The position numbers and the translations under genes were made by a program. Below the pieces are notes generated by a model, which saw only the letters and a list, made by a program, of their open reading frames with translations, searched no databases and had not been told where the DNA came from. A DNA stretch of 64,000 bases from positions 1 through 64,000 of the forward strand of contig NZ_FYAS01000018.1 of the NCBI RefSeq assembly GCF_900185715.1. The letters are read 5' to 3'. Shown here one piece after another: positions 49,430 through 58,449 of the stretch. Each line of letters opens with the position of its first letter. The stretch's first letter is position 1. Source of the DNA: Allobosea sp. CS1GBMeth4. Its GTDB lineage: Bacteria > Pseudomonadota > Alphaproteobacteria > Rhizobiales > Beijerinckiaceae.

Positions 49430-50488
49430 ATGGCAAAGCCTGTGCAGCCGACGCGCCGCCAGATCATCGCCGGCGCTGGAATCGCCGGTTCCATGCTGGC
49501 CATGCCGAACATCGTGAGGGCGCAGGCGCGCCGCATCGTCGTCCGCGATCTCGGCATCGGCACATCCTTCAACGACGCCTATGGCCGCGAGTTCACCAAG
49601 GCCACGGGCATCGAGGTGCAGCCGATCACCGGCGCCAACGATCCGATCGGCCAGATCAAGCAGATGGTCGACAGCAGGACCTACACCTGGGACATGTCGA
49701 TCGTCGCGCGTCAGGTCGCCAATCAGCTCGCGGCCGACGGGCAGGGCTATCTCGAGCCGCTGAAGCTGGAGAGCGAGCCGAGCTGGCAGGCACTGCCGGA
49801 AGGCTTCCGCTCGCCCGTCTACGCTGGCAACGACGTTGTGGCCACCGTGCTCGGCTACCGGACCGACCGGGTGAAGACGGCTCCGATGGGCTGGGCGGAT
49901 TTCCTCGATGTCGCCAGGTTCCCGGGCCGGCGGGCGATGCGCCGCTCGCCGGTCGACAGCGTCGAGCAGGCGCTGCTGGCCGATGGTGTCGCGCCGGACA
50001 AGCTCTACCCGCTCGATTTCGACCGCGCTTTCCGGAAGCTCGACGCGGTCAGGAAGGATATCTCGGCCTGGTGGACCTCCGGGGCGCAGTCGACGCAGTT
50101 GCTCCAGTCCGGCGAAGTCGATTTCTGTCCGAGCTGGAACGGCCGCATCCAGGCGGCGATCAACGCCGGCGCCCCTGTCGCGATCATGTGGGACCAGGCG
50201 CTCTGGCAGACCGAGGGCTGGGTCATCCTCAAGGGCGGGCCGAAGGCCGATCTCTGCCGCGAGTTCATCAAGTTCGCGCTGGCGCCGGAGCGCCAGGCCG
50301 TCTTCGCCAAGGCGACCGGTTATGGACCGACGGTCCCGGCGGCGCTCGACAGGATCGAGCCGGCGGTGGCGAAGACCATGCCGACCTTCCCGGCCAACAA
50401 GTCGAGCGCCATCCTCGTCGACGTCGACTTCTGGACCCGGACCCGCGACCAGGCCACCGAACGCTTCACCAAATGGGTGGTCGGCTGA
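49430..50488 (+). CDS. Spermidine/putrescine-type ABC substrate-binding protein
   Basis: The 352-residue protein has a Tat-like signal (TRRQIIAGAGIAGSMLAMPNIVRAQ) followed by a family 1/PotD-like body (RIVVRDLGIGTSFNDAYGREFTKATGIEV, WNGRIQAAINAGAPVAIMW, GWVILKGGPKADLCREFIKFALAPERQAVFA). Such proteins bind polyamines, quaternary amines or related small molecules. It leads an operon with an ATPase, a fused permease, an enoyl-CoA hydratase homologue and a CoA ligase. A CoA-activatable ligand (for example a carnitine-like or aromatic acid) is therefore more likely than a plain polyamine. Confidence 0.9.
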   Translation: MAKPVQPTRRQIIAGAGIAGSMLAMPNIVRAQARRIVVRDLGIGTSFNDAYGREFTKATGIEVQPITGANDPIGQIKQMVDSRTYTWDMSIVARQVANQLAADGQGYLEPLKLESEPSWQALPEGFRSPVYAGNDVVATVLGYRTDRVKTAPMGWADFLDVARFPGRRAMRRSPVDSVEQALLADGVAPDKLYPLDFDRAFRKLDAVRKDISAWWTSGAQSTQLLQSGEVDFCPSWNGRIQAAINAGAPVAIMWDQALWQTEGWVILKGGPKADLCREFIKFALAPERQAVFAKATGYGPTVPAALDRIEPAVAKTMPTFPANKSSAILVDVDFWTRTRDQATERFTKWVVG

Positions 50489-50518
50489 ACCGCATCCCGC
50501 CATGCGACTCGTCATCCC

Positions 50519-50542
50519 GCAGGCGGCTCTGGCGCCGCCTGC
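50519..50542 (+). other. Intercistronic RNA hairpin after binding-protein gene
   Basis: GCAGGCGGC and GCCGCCTGC form a perfect 9-bp stem with the loop TCTGGC in the 72-base gap before the ATPase gene. Hairpins at this place often protect the upstream binding-protein message, so that more binding protein than transporter is made. There is no T-run. Confidence 0.5.
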
Positions 50543-50560
50543 CGCGCCGAGGCTGATCCT

Positions 50561-51622
50561 TTGACACGTCCAAAGCTCGACATTCGTGGCGTCACCAAGC
50601 GCTACGGCGAGGCGACGGCGCTGCTGCCGACCAGCCTGCAGGTCGCGGCGGGCGAGTTCCTGACCCTGCTCGGACCCTCCGGCTCGGGCAAGACGACGCT
50701 GCTGATGATGATCGCGGGTTTGACCGAGGCGTCCGGCGGCGAGATCCTGCTCGACGGCCAGGACATCACGCGCACGCCCGCCTACCGGCGCGAGATCGGC
50801 GTCGTCTTCCAGAACTACGCCCTGTTTCCGCATCTCAGTGTCTTCGAGAACGTCGCCTTCCCCCTGCGCATGCGCAAGCGGCCGGATTCCGAGATCGCCG
50901 CCGCCGTCGGCCGGACGCTCGAGCTGGTGCGCCTCGGCCATCTCGCCGCGCGCCTGCCGCGGGAGCTGTCCGGCGGGCAGCAGCAGCGCGTCGCCTTCGC
51001 CCGCGCCATCGTCTTCGATCCCCAGCTCGTGCTGATGGACGAGCCGCTCGGCGCGCTCGACAAGAAGCTGCGCGACGAGCTCAAGCTCGAAATCCGCAAG
51101 CTTCACGCCGAGCTGAGGAAGACCATCGTCTACGTCACGCACGACCAGGACGAGGCGATGCTGCTCTCCGATCGCGTCTGCCTGATGAACGAGGCGCGGG
51201 TCGAGCAGATCGATGCGCCGGTCGCGCTCTACGAGCGCCCGCGCACGCGTTTCGCCGCCAGTTTCGTCGGCGAGAGCAATCTCCTCGACGGCATCGTCCA
51301 GGGCGGGCAGGTGCGGGTCGGCGAGCGCTCGCTGGCTACCGCCCATCGCGACCGCCTGCCCGCCGACGGGCAGCCCGTCACCGTGCTCATCCGTCCCGAG
51401 CGGCTGCGCTTCGCCCCGGGGCCGGACGCGGCCCTGCTGCAGGGCAGGGTGGTCGATGTCCTCGACCTCGGCGCCGTGCGGCGCCTGTCCATTGTCAGCT
51501 CCGGCACGGCCGGGCTCGCGATGACGGTGCTCGGCGGCGGCAAGCCGGTCGAAGCAGGGGGCGAGGTCTTTCTGACCGCCGCCCCCGAGGATGTCGTGCC
51601 GCTGTCGGAGAGCGGATCATGA
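50561..51622 (+). CDS. ABC transporter ATP-binding protein (PotA-like)
   Basis: The 353-residue protein has Walker A GPSGSGKTTLLMMIAGL, Q-loop VVFQNYALFPHLSVFENVAFPL, signature LSGGQQQRVAFARAIVF, Walker B LVLMDEPLGALD and switch YVTHDQDEAM. The C-terminal third is a TOBE regulatory domain (RFAASFVGESNLLDG, VTVLIRPERLRF). The start is a TTG with GAGG about nine bases ahead; no better in-frame start exists near. It energises the fused permease encoded just downstream (ATGA overlap). Confidence 0.92.
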   Translation: MTRPKLDIRGVTKRYGEATALLPTSLQVAAGEFLTLLGPSGSGKTTLLMMIAGLTEASGGEILLDGQDITRTPAYRREIGVVFQNYALFPHLSVFENVAFPLRMRKRPDSEIAAAVGRTLELVRLGHLAARLPRELSGGQQQRVAFARAIVFDPQLVLMDEPLGALDKKLRDELKLEIRKLHAELRKTIVYVTHDQDEAMLLSDRVCLMNEARVEQIDAPVALYERPRTRFAASFVGESNLLDGIVQGGQVRVGERSLATAHRDRLPADGQPVTVLIRPERLRFAPGPDAALLQGRVVDVLDLGAVRRLSIVSSGTAGLAMTVLGGGKPVEAGGEVFLTAAPEDVVPLSESGS

Positions 51623-53331
51623 CGCGCCTCGGCCAGCGGCTCCTGCTCTTCGGCCCCGCGCTGCTGCTGCTGGGCCTGTTCTTCGCGGCGCCGATCGGCG
51701 GCTTCCTGGCGCAGGGCTTCCTCGATCGGGAGGGCGCGCCGACGCTGGACCATGTCGGCCGCATGTGGGCCGCCGGCACCTATGTGCAGGTGATGGTCGC
51801 CTCGGTGAAGATCTCGCTGTGGGTGACGCTGTTCAGCGTGCTGATCGGCTATCCGGTCGCCTATGTGCTCGCCAATGCCGATCCGCGGCGCAAATCGACC
51901 TGGGCGCTCTTCGTGCTGCTGCCGTTCTGGTCGAGCTTCCTGGTGCGCACCTTCGCCTGGATCGTGATCCTCGGCCGGCAGGGGCCGGTCAATGCCGGGC
52001 TCGTCGCGGCCGGCCTCAGCGAGCAGCCGCTCGAGCTGCTTTATAGCTGGGCGGCGGTGGTGATCGGCATGACCAATGTGCTGGTCCCGTTCGCGATCCT
52101 CACCATGGTCGGGGTGATGGAACGGATCGACCGCGGCCTGGCGGTGGCGGCGGGCACGCTCGGCGCGCGGCCGGTGCAGGCCTTCTTCCGCATCTATCTG
52201 CCGCTGTCGATGCCGGGAGTCACGGCCGCCGCCCTGCTGGTCTTCATCTCGGCGCTCGGCTTCTTCATGGCGCCGGCGCTGCTCGGCAGCGCACGCGAGA
52301 CGATGATCACGCAGCTCGTCATCCAGCAGGTGACGGAACTCGTGAACTGGCCCTTCGCCGCGATCCTCTGCCTGCTCCTGCTCGTCACCGCCCTCGTCCT
52401 CTTCGCGCTGTTCGACAGGGCCGTCGGCCTCTCGACCCTGTCGGGCGAGGCCGGCCGCGGCGCGTCGGCCGGGAGCGGCGTCGCCCGCCGGTTCTGCGGC
52501 GCGCTGGGCGATGCCGCGGCCTGGCTCGCGGAGACCCTGCGTCTGGCGCCGCCGGCGCCCGGGCAGGGCGGAGCAGGGACCAGGGCTCTCGCCGTCCTCG
52601 CCATCCTGTTCCTGATCCTGCCGCTGCTGGTGCTGCTGCCGGTCTCCTTCTCGGGACGGGAGTTCCTGTCCTGGCCGCCCGGCGCCCTGGGCCTGCGCTG
52701 GTATGCGGAGGTGTTCTCTTCGCCGGTCTGGCTCGACGCGGCCCTGCGCTCCTTCGTCGTCGCGCTGCTGACCACCGCAGTCTGCCTCGTCGTGGCGGTG
52801 CCGGCCGCCTTCGGCTTCCAGCGGTTGACGGGGCGCGTCGCGAGCGCGGCCTTCGCCGCGATGATCGCGCCGCTGCTGATGCCGCGCATGGTGATCGCGG
52901 TGGCGCTGTTCTATGTCTACGCCCGGCTCGGTCTGGTCGGCACCGTCGCGGGGCTGGTCATCGGGCATGCCGTGATCGCGCTGCCCTACGTCTTCATCGC
53001 CGTCACCGCGGTGCTCAAGACCTATGATCGGCGCCTCGACCAGGCGGCGGCCTCGCTCGGCGCCTCGCCTCTGGCGACGGCGCGGCACGTGACGCTGCCG
53101 CTGATCGCCGGCGGCATCGTCTCGGCGGCGCTCTTCGCCTTCGTGATCTCGCTCGACGAGCTCAATGTCGCGCTGTTCGCCTCCGGCGGGCTGCAATCGA
53201 CGCTGCCGAAGCTGATGTGGGACGAGGCGACGCTGCGCTTCTCGCCGCTGCTGGCCGCCGTCTCCACGCTCGTCCTGCTCGTCATGAGCGCGCTCGTGCT
53301 GCTCGCCGCGCGCCTGCGCCCCGCTTCCTGA
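51619..53331 (+). CDS. ABC permease, PotB-PotC fusion in one chain
   Basis: The 570-residue protein is about twice the usual permease length. The N-terminal half (to about residue 280) carries the PotB-type EAA loop (GLAVAAGTLGARPVQAFFRIYLPLSMPG); a linker follows (residues 280-310, Gly/Ala/Ser-rich); the C-terminal half has the PotC-type loop (QAAASLGASPLATARHVTLPLIAGG). Each half has about six membrane helices, so the pore of the importer is made by one polypeptide. It overlaps the ATPase gene and is followed nine bases later by the enoyl-CoA hydratase homologue. Confidence 0.92.
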   Translation: MTRLGQRLLLFGPALLLLGLFFAAPIGGFLAQGFLDREGAPTLDHVGRMWAAGTYVQVMVASVKISLWVTLFSVLIGYPVAYVLANADPRRKSTWALFVLLPFWSSFLVRTFAWIVILGRQGPVNAGLVAAGLSEQPLELLYSWAAVVIGMTNVLVPFAILTMVGVMERIDRGLAVAAGTLGARPVQAFFRIYLPLSMPGVTAAALLVFISALGFFMAPALLGSARETMITQLVIQQVTELVNWPFAAILCLLLLVTALVLFALFDRAVGLSTLSGEAGRGASAGSGVARRFCGALGDAAAWLAETLRLAPPAPGQGGAGTRALAVLAILFLILPLLVLLPVSFSGREFLSWPPGALGLRWYAEVFSSPVWLDAALRSFVVALLTTAVCLVVAVPAAFGFQRLTGRVASAAFAAMIAPLLMPRMVIAVALFYVYARLGLVGTVAGLVIGHAVIALPYVFIAVTAVLKTYDRRLDQAAASLGASPLATARHVTLPLIAGGIVSAALFAFVISLDELNVALFASGGLQSTLPKLMWDEATLRFSPLLAAVSTLVLLVMSALVLLAARLRPAS

Positions 53332-53340
53332 AGGATTCCC

Positions 53341-54144
53341 ATGCCGGTCAGCTATTCCAGGACAGGTGCCGTCGCCACCTTCACCATCGACAACGGCAAG
53401 GTGAACGTCTTCACCCCGGCGATGCACCGGGAGCTTCACGACGCGCTCGTCGACTTCAACCGCGATCCCGCGATCCGTGTCGGCATCCTGACGGGCTCGG
53501 CCGGAAAGAGCTTCTGCGCCGGCGACGACATCCGCACCGTCCTGCCGGAACTGAGCCCTCAGGAAGCGCTGGAGGCGCATCTTTCTCCGCATTGCCATGA
53601 GGCGCGCACCGGCCCGACGCGGCCGGGCTGGGAACAGGACGTCATGCGGATGCGCCGCGTGAAGCCCATCATCGGCGCCGTCGATCGCTATTGTCTCGGC
53701 CAGGGTCTGATCTACCTGCTGCTGCTGACCGAGCTCAGGATCGCGACGGAGCGCGCGCAGTTCGGCTTTCCCGAGATCGCCTACGGCATGGGTGGCGCCG
53801 GTGCGATGACGCGTCTCGGACGCATGATCCCGCAGGCGGTGGCCATGGAGATGCTGCTGCTCGGGGAGAGGATCGACGCCGCCAGGGCGCTGTCCGTCCA
53901 CCTGATCAACCGGATCGTCCCGCCGGAGCGGCTGCTGTCCGAGGCGCAGGCGATGGCGGAGACGATCGCCGCCCATCCGCCGGTGGCCGTGCAGGTCGAG
54001 CTCGAGGCCTATCATCGGGCGATGGACATGTCGCGCGAGCAGGCCATGGACTATGCCGGCACGCTCTTCCGCTTCCAGCGCGTGGCCTATGACGGGCCCG
54101 GTGCGGGCACCGGCTTCTTCCGCAAGACCGACGACCAGCAATGA
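53341..54144 (+). CDS. Enoyl-CoA hydratase/isomerase family protein
   Basis: The 267-residue crotonase-fold protein has the oxyanion motif FCAGDDIRTV and the second oxyanion loop RYCLGQGLIYLLLLTEL. At the first catalytic Glu position of hydratases stands Ile/Leu (GQGLI), whereas the second Glu is kept in FGFPEIAYG, followed by GGAGAMTRLGRMIP. One-Glu members include isomerases, hydrolases and carnityl-CoA-type enzymes, so the exact reaction is open. It stands between the importer and the CoA ligase genes, and should act on the CoA ester of the imported compound. Confidence 0.87.
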   Translation: MPVSYSRTGAVATFTIDNGKVNVFTPAMHRELHDALVDFNRDPAIRVGILTGSAGKSFCAGDDIRTVLPELSPQEALEAHLSPHCHEARTGPTRPGWEQDVMRMRRVKPIIGAVDRYCLGQGLIYLLLLTELRIATERAQFGFPEIAYGMGGAGAMTRLGRMIPQAVAMEMLLLGERIDAARALSVHLINRIVPPERLLSEAQAMAETIAAHPPVAVQVELEAYHRAMDMSREQAMDYAGTLFRFQRVAYDGPGAGTGFFRKTDDQQ

Positions 54145-54154
54145 GCCCGGCACC

Positions 54155-55813
54155 ATGACCCACAGGATCGGCGCGGCGCAGCTTGCGGCGGAGAGGGCGC
54201 GCATCGAGCGTCTCGAGGCGGGCGCCCTCACGACCACGATCGGAGCGTTCTGCCGCAAGCGCGCCGCCGCGCTCGGCGCCAGGCCCTTCCTGGACGTGTT
54301 CGAGCGGGGCGAGCGCGCGACCTATGCGCAGACGGAGCAGACCTCCAACCTGATCGCGAACGGGCTCGCGAGCCTCGGCATCGGGAAGGGCGACCGGGTC
54401 GCGGTCATGCTGCCGAACCGGATCCTCTATCCTCTGCTGTTTCTGGCGCTGGCCAAGCTCGGCGCCATTCATGTGCCGGTCAACACGCGCTACACGCCGC
54501 GCGAGATCGCCTATGTCACCGGCGATTCCGGAGCGGCGGCGCTGATCGTCGACCCGGCCCATCTGGAGACGCTCGCGGCGGTCGAGGAGCGCGATCGACT
54601 GCCGCCGGCGGCACGAACCCTCGTTCCCGACGGCAAGGCGAGAGCGGGCATGGTCGACTTCGACGCGCTGGTGGCAGGCGCCTCGGATGCCCCGCCCCGC
54701 GATCCCGGCATCGCCCCGGACGATCTGATGAACATCCAGTACACCTCCGGCACCACCGGCTTCCCCAAGGGCTGCATGCTCAGCCATGACTATTGGATGG
54801 TCCTGGCGCAGAGCGCGGCCTGGTGGGACGCCGAGCCGGTCTCGCGGCTGCTGACGGCGCAGCCCTTCTTCTACATGGATCCGCAATGGCATCTGCTGAA
54901 GACGATGGTGCTCGGCGGCACGCTGTTCATGGCGCCTCAGCTCTCCTCGTCGCGCTTCATCGGCTGGGTGAAGCGCTACGGCATCGAATGGTGTCAGTTC
55001 CCGATCCTGATGACCCGCCAGCCCGAAGCGCCCGATGACGGCGCGACGGCGCTGAAGCAGGTGGCGAGCTTCGGCTGGGACGGAGAGACTTGCAGGGCCT
55101 TCAAGAGGCGCTTCGGCGTCAGGGCGCGCGAGGGCTTCGGCATGACCGAGATCGGCCTCGGCACGCTGATGCCGCCGGGTTTCGAGGCGATGTTCGATTC
55201 CGGCTCCGTCGGCATCGACGGGCCGTTCCGGCAGACCACGATCCGCGACGAGGCGGGCAGGGCGGTTCCGCCCGGCCGGCGCGGCGAGCTCTGGGTGCGC
55301 GGGCGCGGTCTGCTGCAAGGCTATTGGAACCGGCCCGGTGCCGATGCGGAGGCCTTTCGCCCCGCCGATGACGGTGGACCGCGCTGGTTCCGCACCGGCG
55401 ACCTGTTCGAGGCCGACGAGGACGGCTTTCTCTGGCTCGTCGGGCGGCTCAAGGACATGATCCGGCGCTCCTCGGAGAACATCGCGGCGCGCGAGGTCGA
55501 GGCCGTGATCCGCGAGCTGCCGCAGGTCGAGGATTGCGCGGCCGTGCCGGTGCCCGACGCCAAGCGCGGCGAGGAGGTCAAGATCTATGTGCAGCTGAAG
55601 CCCGGGATCACGCCGGCGGAGCTGCCGCCCGAGGCGATCCTGGCCCATGCCCGGGCCGGCCTGGCCGCCTTCAAGGTCCCGCGCTTCTACGCCTATGTCG
55701 AGAGCTTCCCGCGGACGGTCTCCAACAAGATCGAGAAGCGCAATCTCGTCGCCGGCGTCGCCGATCTGCGTGCCGACGCCTGGGACGCGGAGGCACAGCA
55801 CCCGCCGGGCTGA
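54155..55813 (+). CDS. AMP-dependent acyl-CoA ligase (CaiC-like)
   Basis: The 552-residue adenylate-forming enzyme has the motifs MNIQYTSGTTGFPKGCMLSHDYW, GFGMTEIGLGTLMPPG, WFRTGDLFEADEDGFLWLVGRLKDMIRRSSENIAAREVE and the C-terminal catalytic Lys in FPRTVSNKIEKRNL. General likeness is to crotonobetaine/carnitine-CoA ligases and medium-chain acid ligases. As the last gene of the ABC operon it would trap the imported acid as CoA ester. The ATG at 54155 is ten bases after the previous stop. Confidence 0.9.
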   Translation: MTHRIGAAQLAAERARIERLEAGALTTTIGAFCRKRAAALGARPFLDVFERGERATYAQTEQTSNLIANGLASLGIGKGDRVAVMLPNRILYPLLFLALAKLGAIHVPVNTRYTPREIAYVTGDSGAAALIVDPAHLETLAAVEERDRLPPAARTLVPDGKARAGMVDFDALVAGASDAPPRDPGIAPDDLMNIQYTSGTTGFPKGCMLSHDYWMVLAQSAAWWDAEPVSRLLTAQPFFYMDPQWHLLKTMVLGGTLFMAPQLSSSRFIGWVKRYGIEWCQFPILMTRQPEAPDDGATALKQVASFGWDGETCRAFKRRFGVRAREGFGMTEIGLGTLMPPGFEAMFDSGSVGIDGPFRQTTIRDEAGRAVPPGRRGELWVRGRGLLQGYWNRPGADAEAFRPADDGGPRWFRTGDLFEADEDGFLWLVGRLKDMIRRSSENIAAREVEAVIRELPQVEDCAAVPVPDAKRGEEVKIYVQLKPGITPAELPPEAILAHARAGLAAFKVPRFYAYVESFPRTVSNKIEKRNLVAGVADLRADAWDAEAQHPPG

Positions 55814-56126
55814 CGGCTCTCCACGCACGCGCGTCGTACTGGTCCTCCCTTGCCGCATGGCGCCGGCCGTCGTGTCGTCGGGGGGCGGCCGACGCCGCGA
55901 AGACCCGGGAGTCAGCCGCCGGCCCGGCGTCGGGCGGCAGCCCGCGCATTGACATGCGTCAATGCGCCTGACGCCCTGTCTGAAGTATTCAGCTTTGCCG
56001 TACGAGTTGTATTCATGCAAATGTAAGTAGCAGGCAGTAGAATTAAGACAGTATTAACCTCGGGCGACGGCGGGGCGCCGCTCCACGGAAGGGGTTGCGT
56101 TCGGATTTCATCGAAGGGCAGCGCCA
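55814..56126. other. 313-base intergenic region with palindromes and AT-rich promoter zone
   Basis: No coding region is supported. The first 130 bases are GC-rich. At 55944-55967 is a long inverted repeat with an FNR-like core; CTGAA-GTA-TTCAG follows at 55980-55992. From about 55980 to 56060 the sequence is AT-rich (TGTATTCATGCAAATG, AATTAAGACAGTATTAACC), where the amidase promoter probably lies. A hairpin-based terminator for the preceding operon is not obvious. Confidence 0.5.
55944..55967. promoter_or_regulatory. 24-bp palindrome with FNR/FixK-type core TTGAC-N4-GTCAA
   Basis: Arms GCGCATTGAC and GTCAATGCGC are perfect inverses around ATGC. The core TTGACATGCGTCAA (55949-55962) fits the CRP/FNR-family pattern. 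It lies 171 bases before the amidase ATG, so the promoter would need a long leader of about 125 bases, or the site may act as a repressor target. Confidence 0.5.
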
Positions 56127-57623
56127 ATGACCGACCGCAGAACGCTCATCAAAGCAGCCGGAACAGCTTTCGTCGCATCCGTGCTCGACACCCCCGCCGT
56201 GCGGGCCGAAGCGGACGATCCGCTCTGCTACGCCTCCGTCGATGAACTCATCGCCATGTTCCGGGCGCGGAAGGCTTCGCCCGTCGAGCTCCTGAAGGCG
56301 CAGATCAAGCGGATCGAGAGCTTCAATGCGAAGGTCAACTGCATCACCTACGACCATTTCGATCAGGCGTTGACGGAGGCCCGGCAGTCGGAGGAGCGCT
56401 ACCGGCGCGGCGACGCCAGACCTCTCGAAGGCATCACGGTCGCGATCAAGGACGAGTTCAGCCGGCCGGGCTGGCGGACGACGCAAGGCTCGCTCGTCTT
56501 CAAGGAGTCGCCGCCGGCAACCGAAAACGCGGCGATCATCGACGCGCTCGAAGCTGCCGGCGCCGTGATGCCGTTCCAGACGACGGTGCCGGAATTCTAC
56601 CTGTTTCTCGGCGCCTCGACCCGCGCCTGGGGCACAACCCGTAACCCCTGGAACCTCGAATACTCCCCGGGCGGATCCTCCGCGGGGTCAGGGGCGGCGC
56701 TGGCGGCGGGCTTCACCACGCTGGCGACGGGGTCGGACATGGGCGGCTCGATCCGTATTCCCGCTTCCCAGAACGGTCTCTACGGCTTCAGGCCGCCGTT
56801 CGGGCGCGTCGCGAGCGGAGAGATTCCCTTCTCGACCTCCGGCCCGCTGGCGAGGCGCTTCGACGACCTCGTCCATCTCCAGAACGCCATCGTCGGTCCC
56901 TCCGACAAGGTCATGGCCGCGATCCGGCCGCGCCTCGATTATCCCTCCCGGTACCCGGACCTTGCGGGCTGGCGTGTCGCTGTCGACTGGGGCGCGGCCG
57001 TCGCCGCTGTCGTCCCTTCGGTGAAGGAGCTGATGCTGAAAGGCCTTGAAGCGCTGCGTGCCGCGGGCTGCGTCGTGGACGAGGTCGATTGCGGCTTCTC
57101 GAAGGACCAGAAATTCGTCTTCATGCGCGGTCTCATGGCCTCGGCGATCGGCACTCTGATCGAGACATCCAACGCCCATCGCGATCTGCTCTCGCCCTAT
57201 ATGGCAGAGGTGCTCGACCTTGTCGGACCCGTCGGGCCGCGGCAGGCGGAGGAAGCGGAGGATCTGCTGGAGCGCCTGCACCGACAGGTCCAGCAGCGCG
57301 TCTTCGCAAAAGGATACCGCGTCCTGCTCATGCCGACCATGGCGACGCCTCTCGTTCGCGCGGACATGTTCAAGAGCAAGGCGGACAACGTCGATGTGTG
57401 GACCGGCACAGGGTTCGGGCATGCGCTGACATGGCCCTGGAACCTCCTCAACCGCTACCCGGTCGTGGACGTCCCGCTCGGCCTGGCCGAGGCCGGCATG
57501 CCGTCGGGCCTGCAGGTTATCGGGCAGACCTTCGCCGATCTCGACACCTTCCAGTTCGCCTCGAACTGGTCCCGCTTGCGGCCGGCCCTGTTCGCGGAGG
57601 GCCGCTTCCCCGCCTTCGCCTGA
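56127..57623 (+). CDS. Exported amidase (amidase signature family)
   Basis: The 498-residue protein has a twin-arginine-like leader (DRRTLIKAAGTAFVASV) and an amidase-signature body: the catalytic Lys in TVAIKDEFSR, the Gly/Ser-rich loop YSPGGSSAGSGAALAAG with the cis-Ser, and the nucleophilic Ser in GSDMGGSIRIPAS. C-terminal parts (LLMPTMATPL, NRYPVVDVPLGL) are typical. It hydrolyses an amide, probably in the periplasm; the substrate is unknown. It is a single-gene unit: downstream, CGTTCC/GGGAACG arms around 57640-57662 could form a terminator. Confidence 0.9.
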   Translation: MTDRRTLIKAAGTAFVASVLDTPAVRAEADDPLCYASVDELIAMFRARKASPVELLKAQIKRIESFNAKVNCITYDHFDQALTEARQSEERYRRGDARPLEGITVAIKDEFSRPGWRTTQGSLVFKESPPATENAAIIDALEAAGAVMPFQTTVPEFYLFLGASTRAWGTTRNPWNLEYSPGGSSAGSGAALAAGFTTLATGSDMGGSIRIPASQNGLYGFRPPFGRVASGEIPFSTSGPLARRFDDLVHLQNAIVGPSDKVMAAIRPRLDYPSRYPDLAGWRVAVDWGAAVAAVVPSVKELMLKGLEALRAAGCVVDEVDCGFSKDQKFVFMRGLMASAIGTLIETSNAHRDLLSPYMAEVLDLVGPVGPRQAEEAEDLLERLHRQVQQRVFAKGYRVLLMPTMATPLVRADMFKSKADNVDVWTGTGFGHALTWPWNLLNRYPVVDVPLGLAEAGMPSGLQVIGQTFADLDTFQFASNWSRLRPALFAEGRFPAFA

Positions 57624-57765
57624 GCCGACACGACCAGGGCGCGTTCCGGCCGGCCGGGAACGGAGGGCCGGGGCGTCGCCCTGCATGCCATGATCATGGC
57701 TGTCGCAAGCGGTATGATCGTGACTAGAGTTGCGCTTCCTGTCGCAGAGATGTGGAACGCGATGC

Positions 57766-58449
57766 ATGACAGCGCTGATCGGTGAGGGGCGTCCTGACGG
57801 TGCGATTTCGGTTCTGCTGGTCGAGGACGACGCCCCGACCCGTTGGCGGCTGCATGATGCGCTCGCCGGCGCGCCGGAATTCAGGGTCACCACGGCCGCG
57901 ACCCTCGCCGAGGCGCGCGCCGCGCTGAATGGACCGGCGCCGCAGGTGCTGCTGACGGATCTGCAGCTGCCCGACGGCCACGGAGTCCAGCTGATCCGCG
58001 AGACGCGGCAGCGCTTTCCGCAGACCGAGATTATGGTGATCTCGATCCTCGGCGACGAGGAGAGCGTGATCTCCGCCATCATGGTCGGCGCTACGGGCTA
58101 TCTGCTCAAGGATGCCTTCCCGACCGACATCGCCGCCACGGTGCGCGATCTGGTCGCCGGGCATTCGCCGATCTCGGCCTCGATCGCCCGCTTCATCGTG
58201 CGTCGGACGCAGGGGCAGCCCGGACGCTCGCCGCTTCCTCCGCTCAACACCACCAAGCTGACGCCGCGCGAGATCGACATCCTCTGGGGCATCGCCAAGG
58301 GCTTCAGCTATGCCGACATCGCCGGCCATCTCGGATTGTCGCGCCAGACGGTGCCCGGCCATATCAAGAGCATCTATCGGAAGCTCGAGGTCAATACGCG
58401 CGGCGAGGCCGTTTTCGAGGCGCTTCAGCAGGGCCTGATCCGGCTGTGA
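57766..58449 (+). CDS. NarL/FixJ-family response regulator
   Basis: The 227-residue protein has a receiver domain (VLLVEDDAPTRWRL, phospho-Asp in VLLTDLQLPDGHGV, Lys in GYLLKDAFP) and a LuxR-type helix-turn-helix (KLTPREIDILWGIAKGFSYADIAGHLGLSRQTVPGHIKSIYRKL). ATG 57766 with GGAACG ahead is preferred; TTG 57730 is in frame. The kinase gene begins in its stop (GTGA), so the two are a coupled pair. Target genes are unknown; the neighbouring amidase and the MscS gene are possible. Confidence 0.92.
   Translation: MTALIGEGRPDGAISVLLVEDDAPTRWRLHDALAGAPEFRVTTAATLAEARAALNGPAPQVLLTDLQLPDGHGVQLIRETRQRFPQTEIMVISILGDEESVISAIMVGATGYLLKDAFPTDIAATVRDLVAGHSPISASIARFIVRRTQGQPGRSPLPPLNTTKLTPREIDILWGIAKGFSYADIAGHLGLSRQTVPGHIKSIYRKLEVNTRGEAVFEALQQGLIRL

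Noticed and set aside
51229-54258. 1009-codon minus-strand open frame opposite the ABC operon
   Set aside because: Charged low-complexity product without domain; the plus strand encodes the permease and hydratase homologue.
57640-57662. Rho-independent terminator after the amidase gene
   Set aside because: The arms CGTTCC/GGGAACG pair only with a bulge and no T-run follows; mentioned in the amidase entry only.
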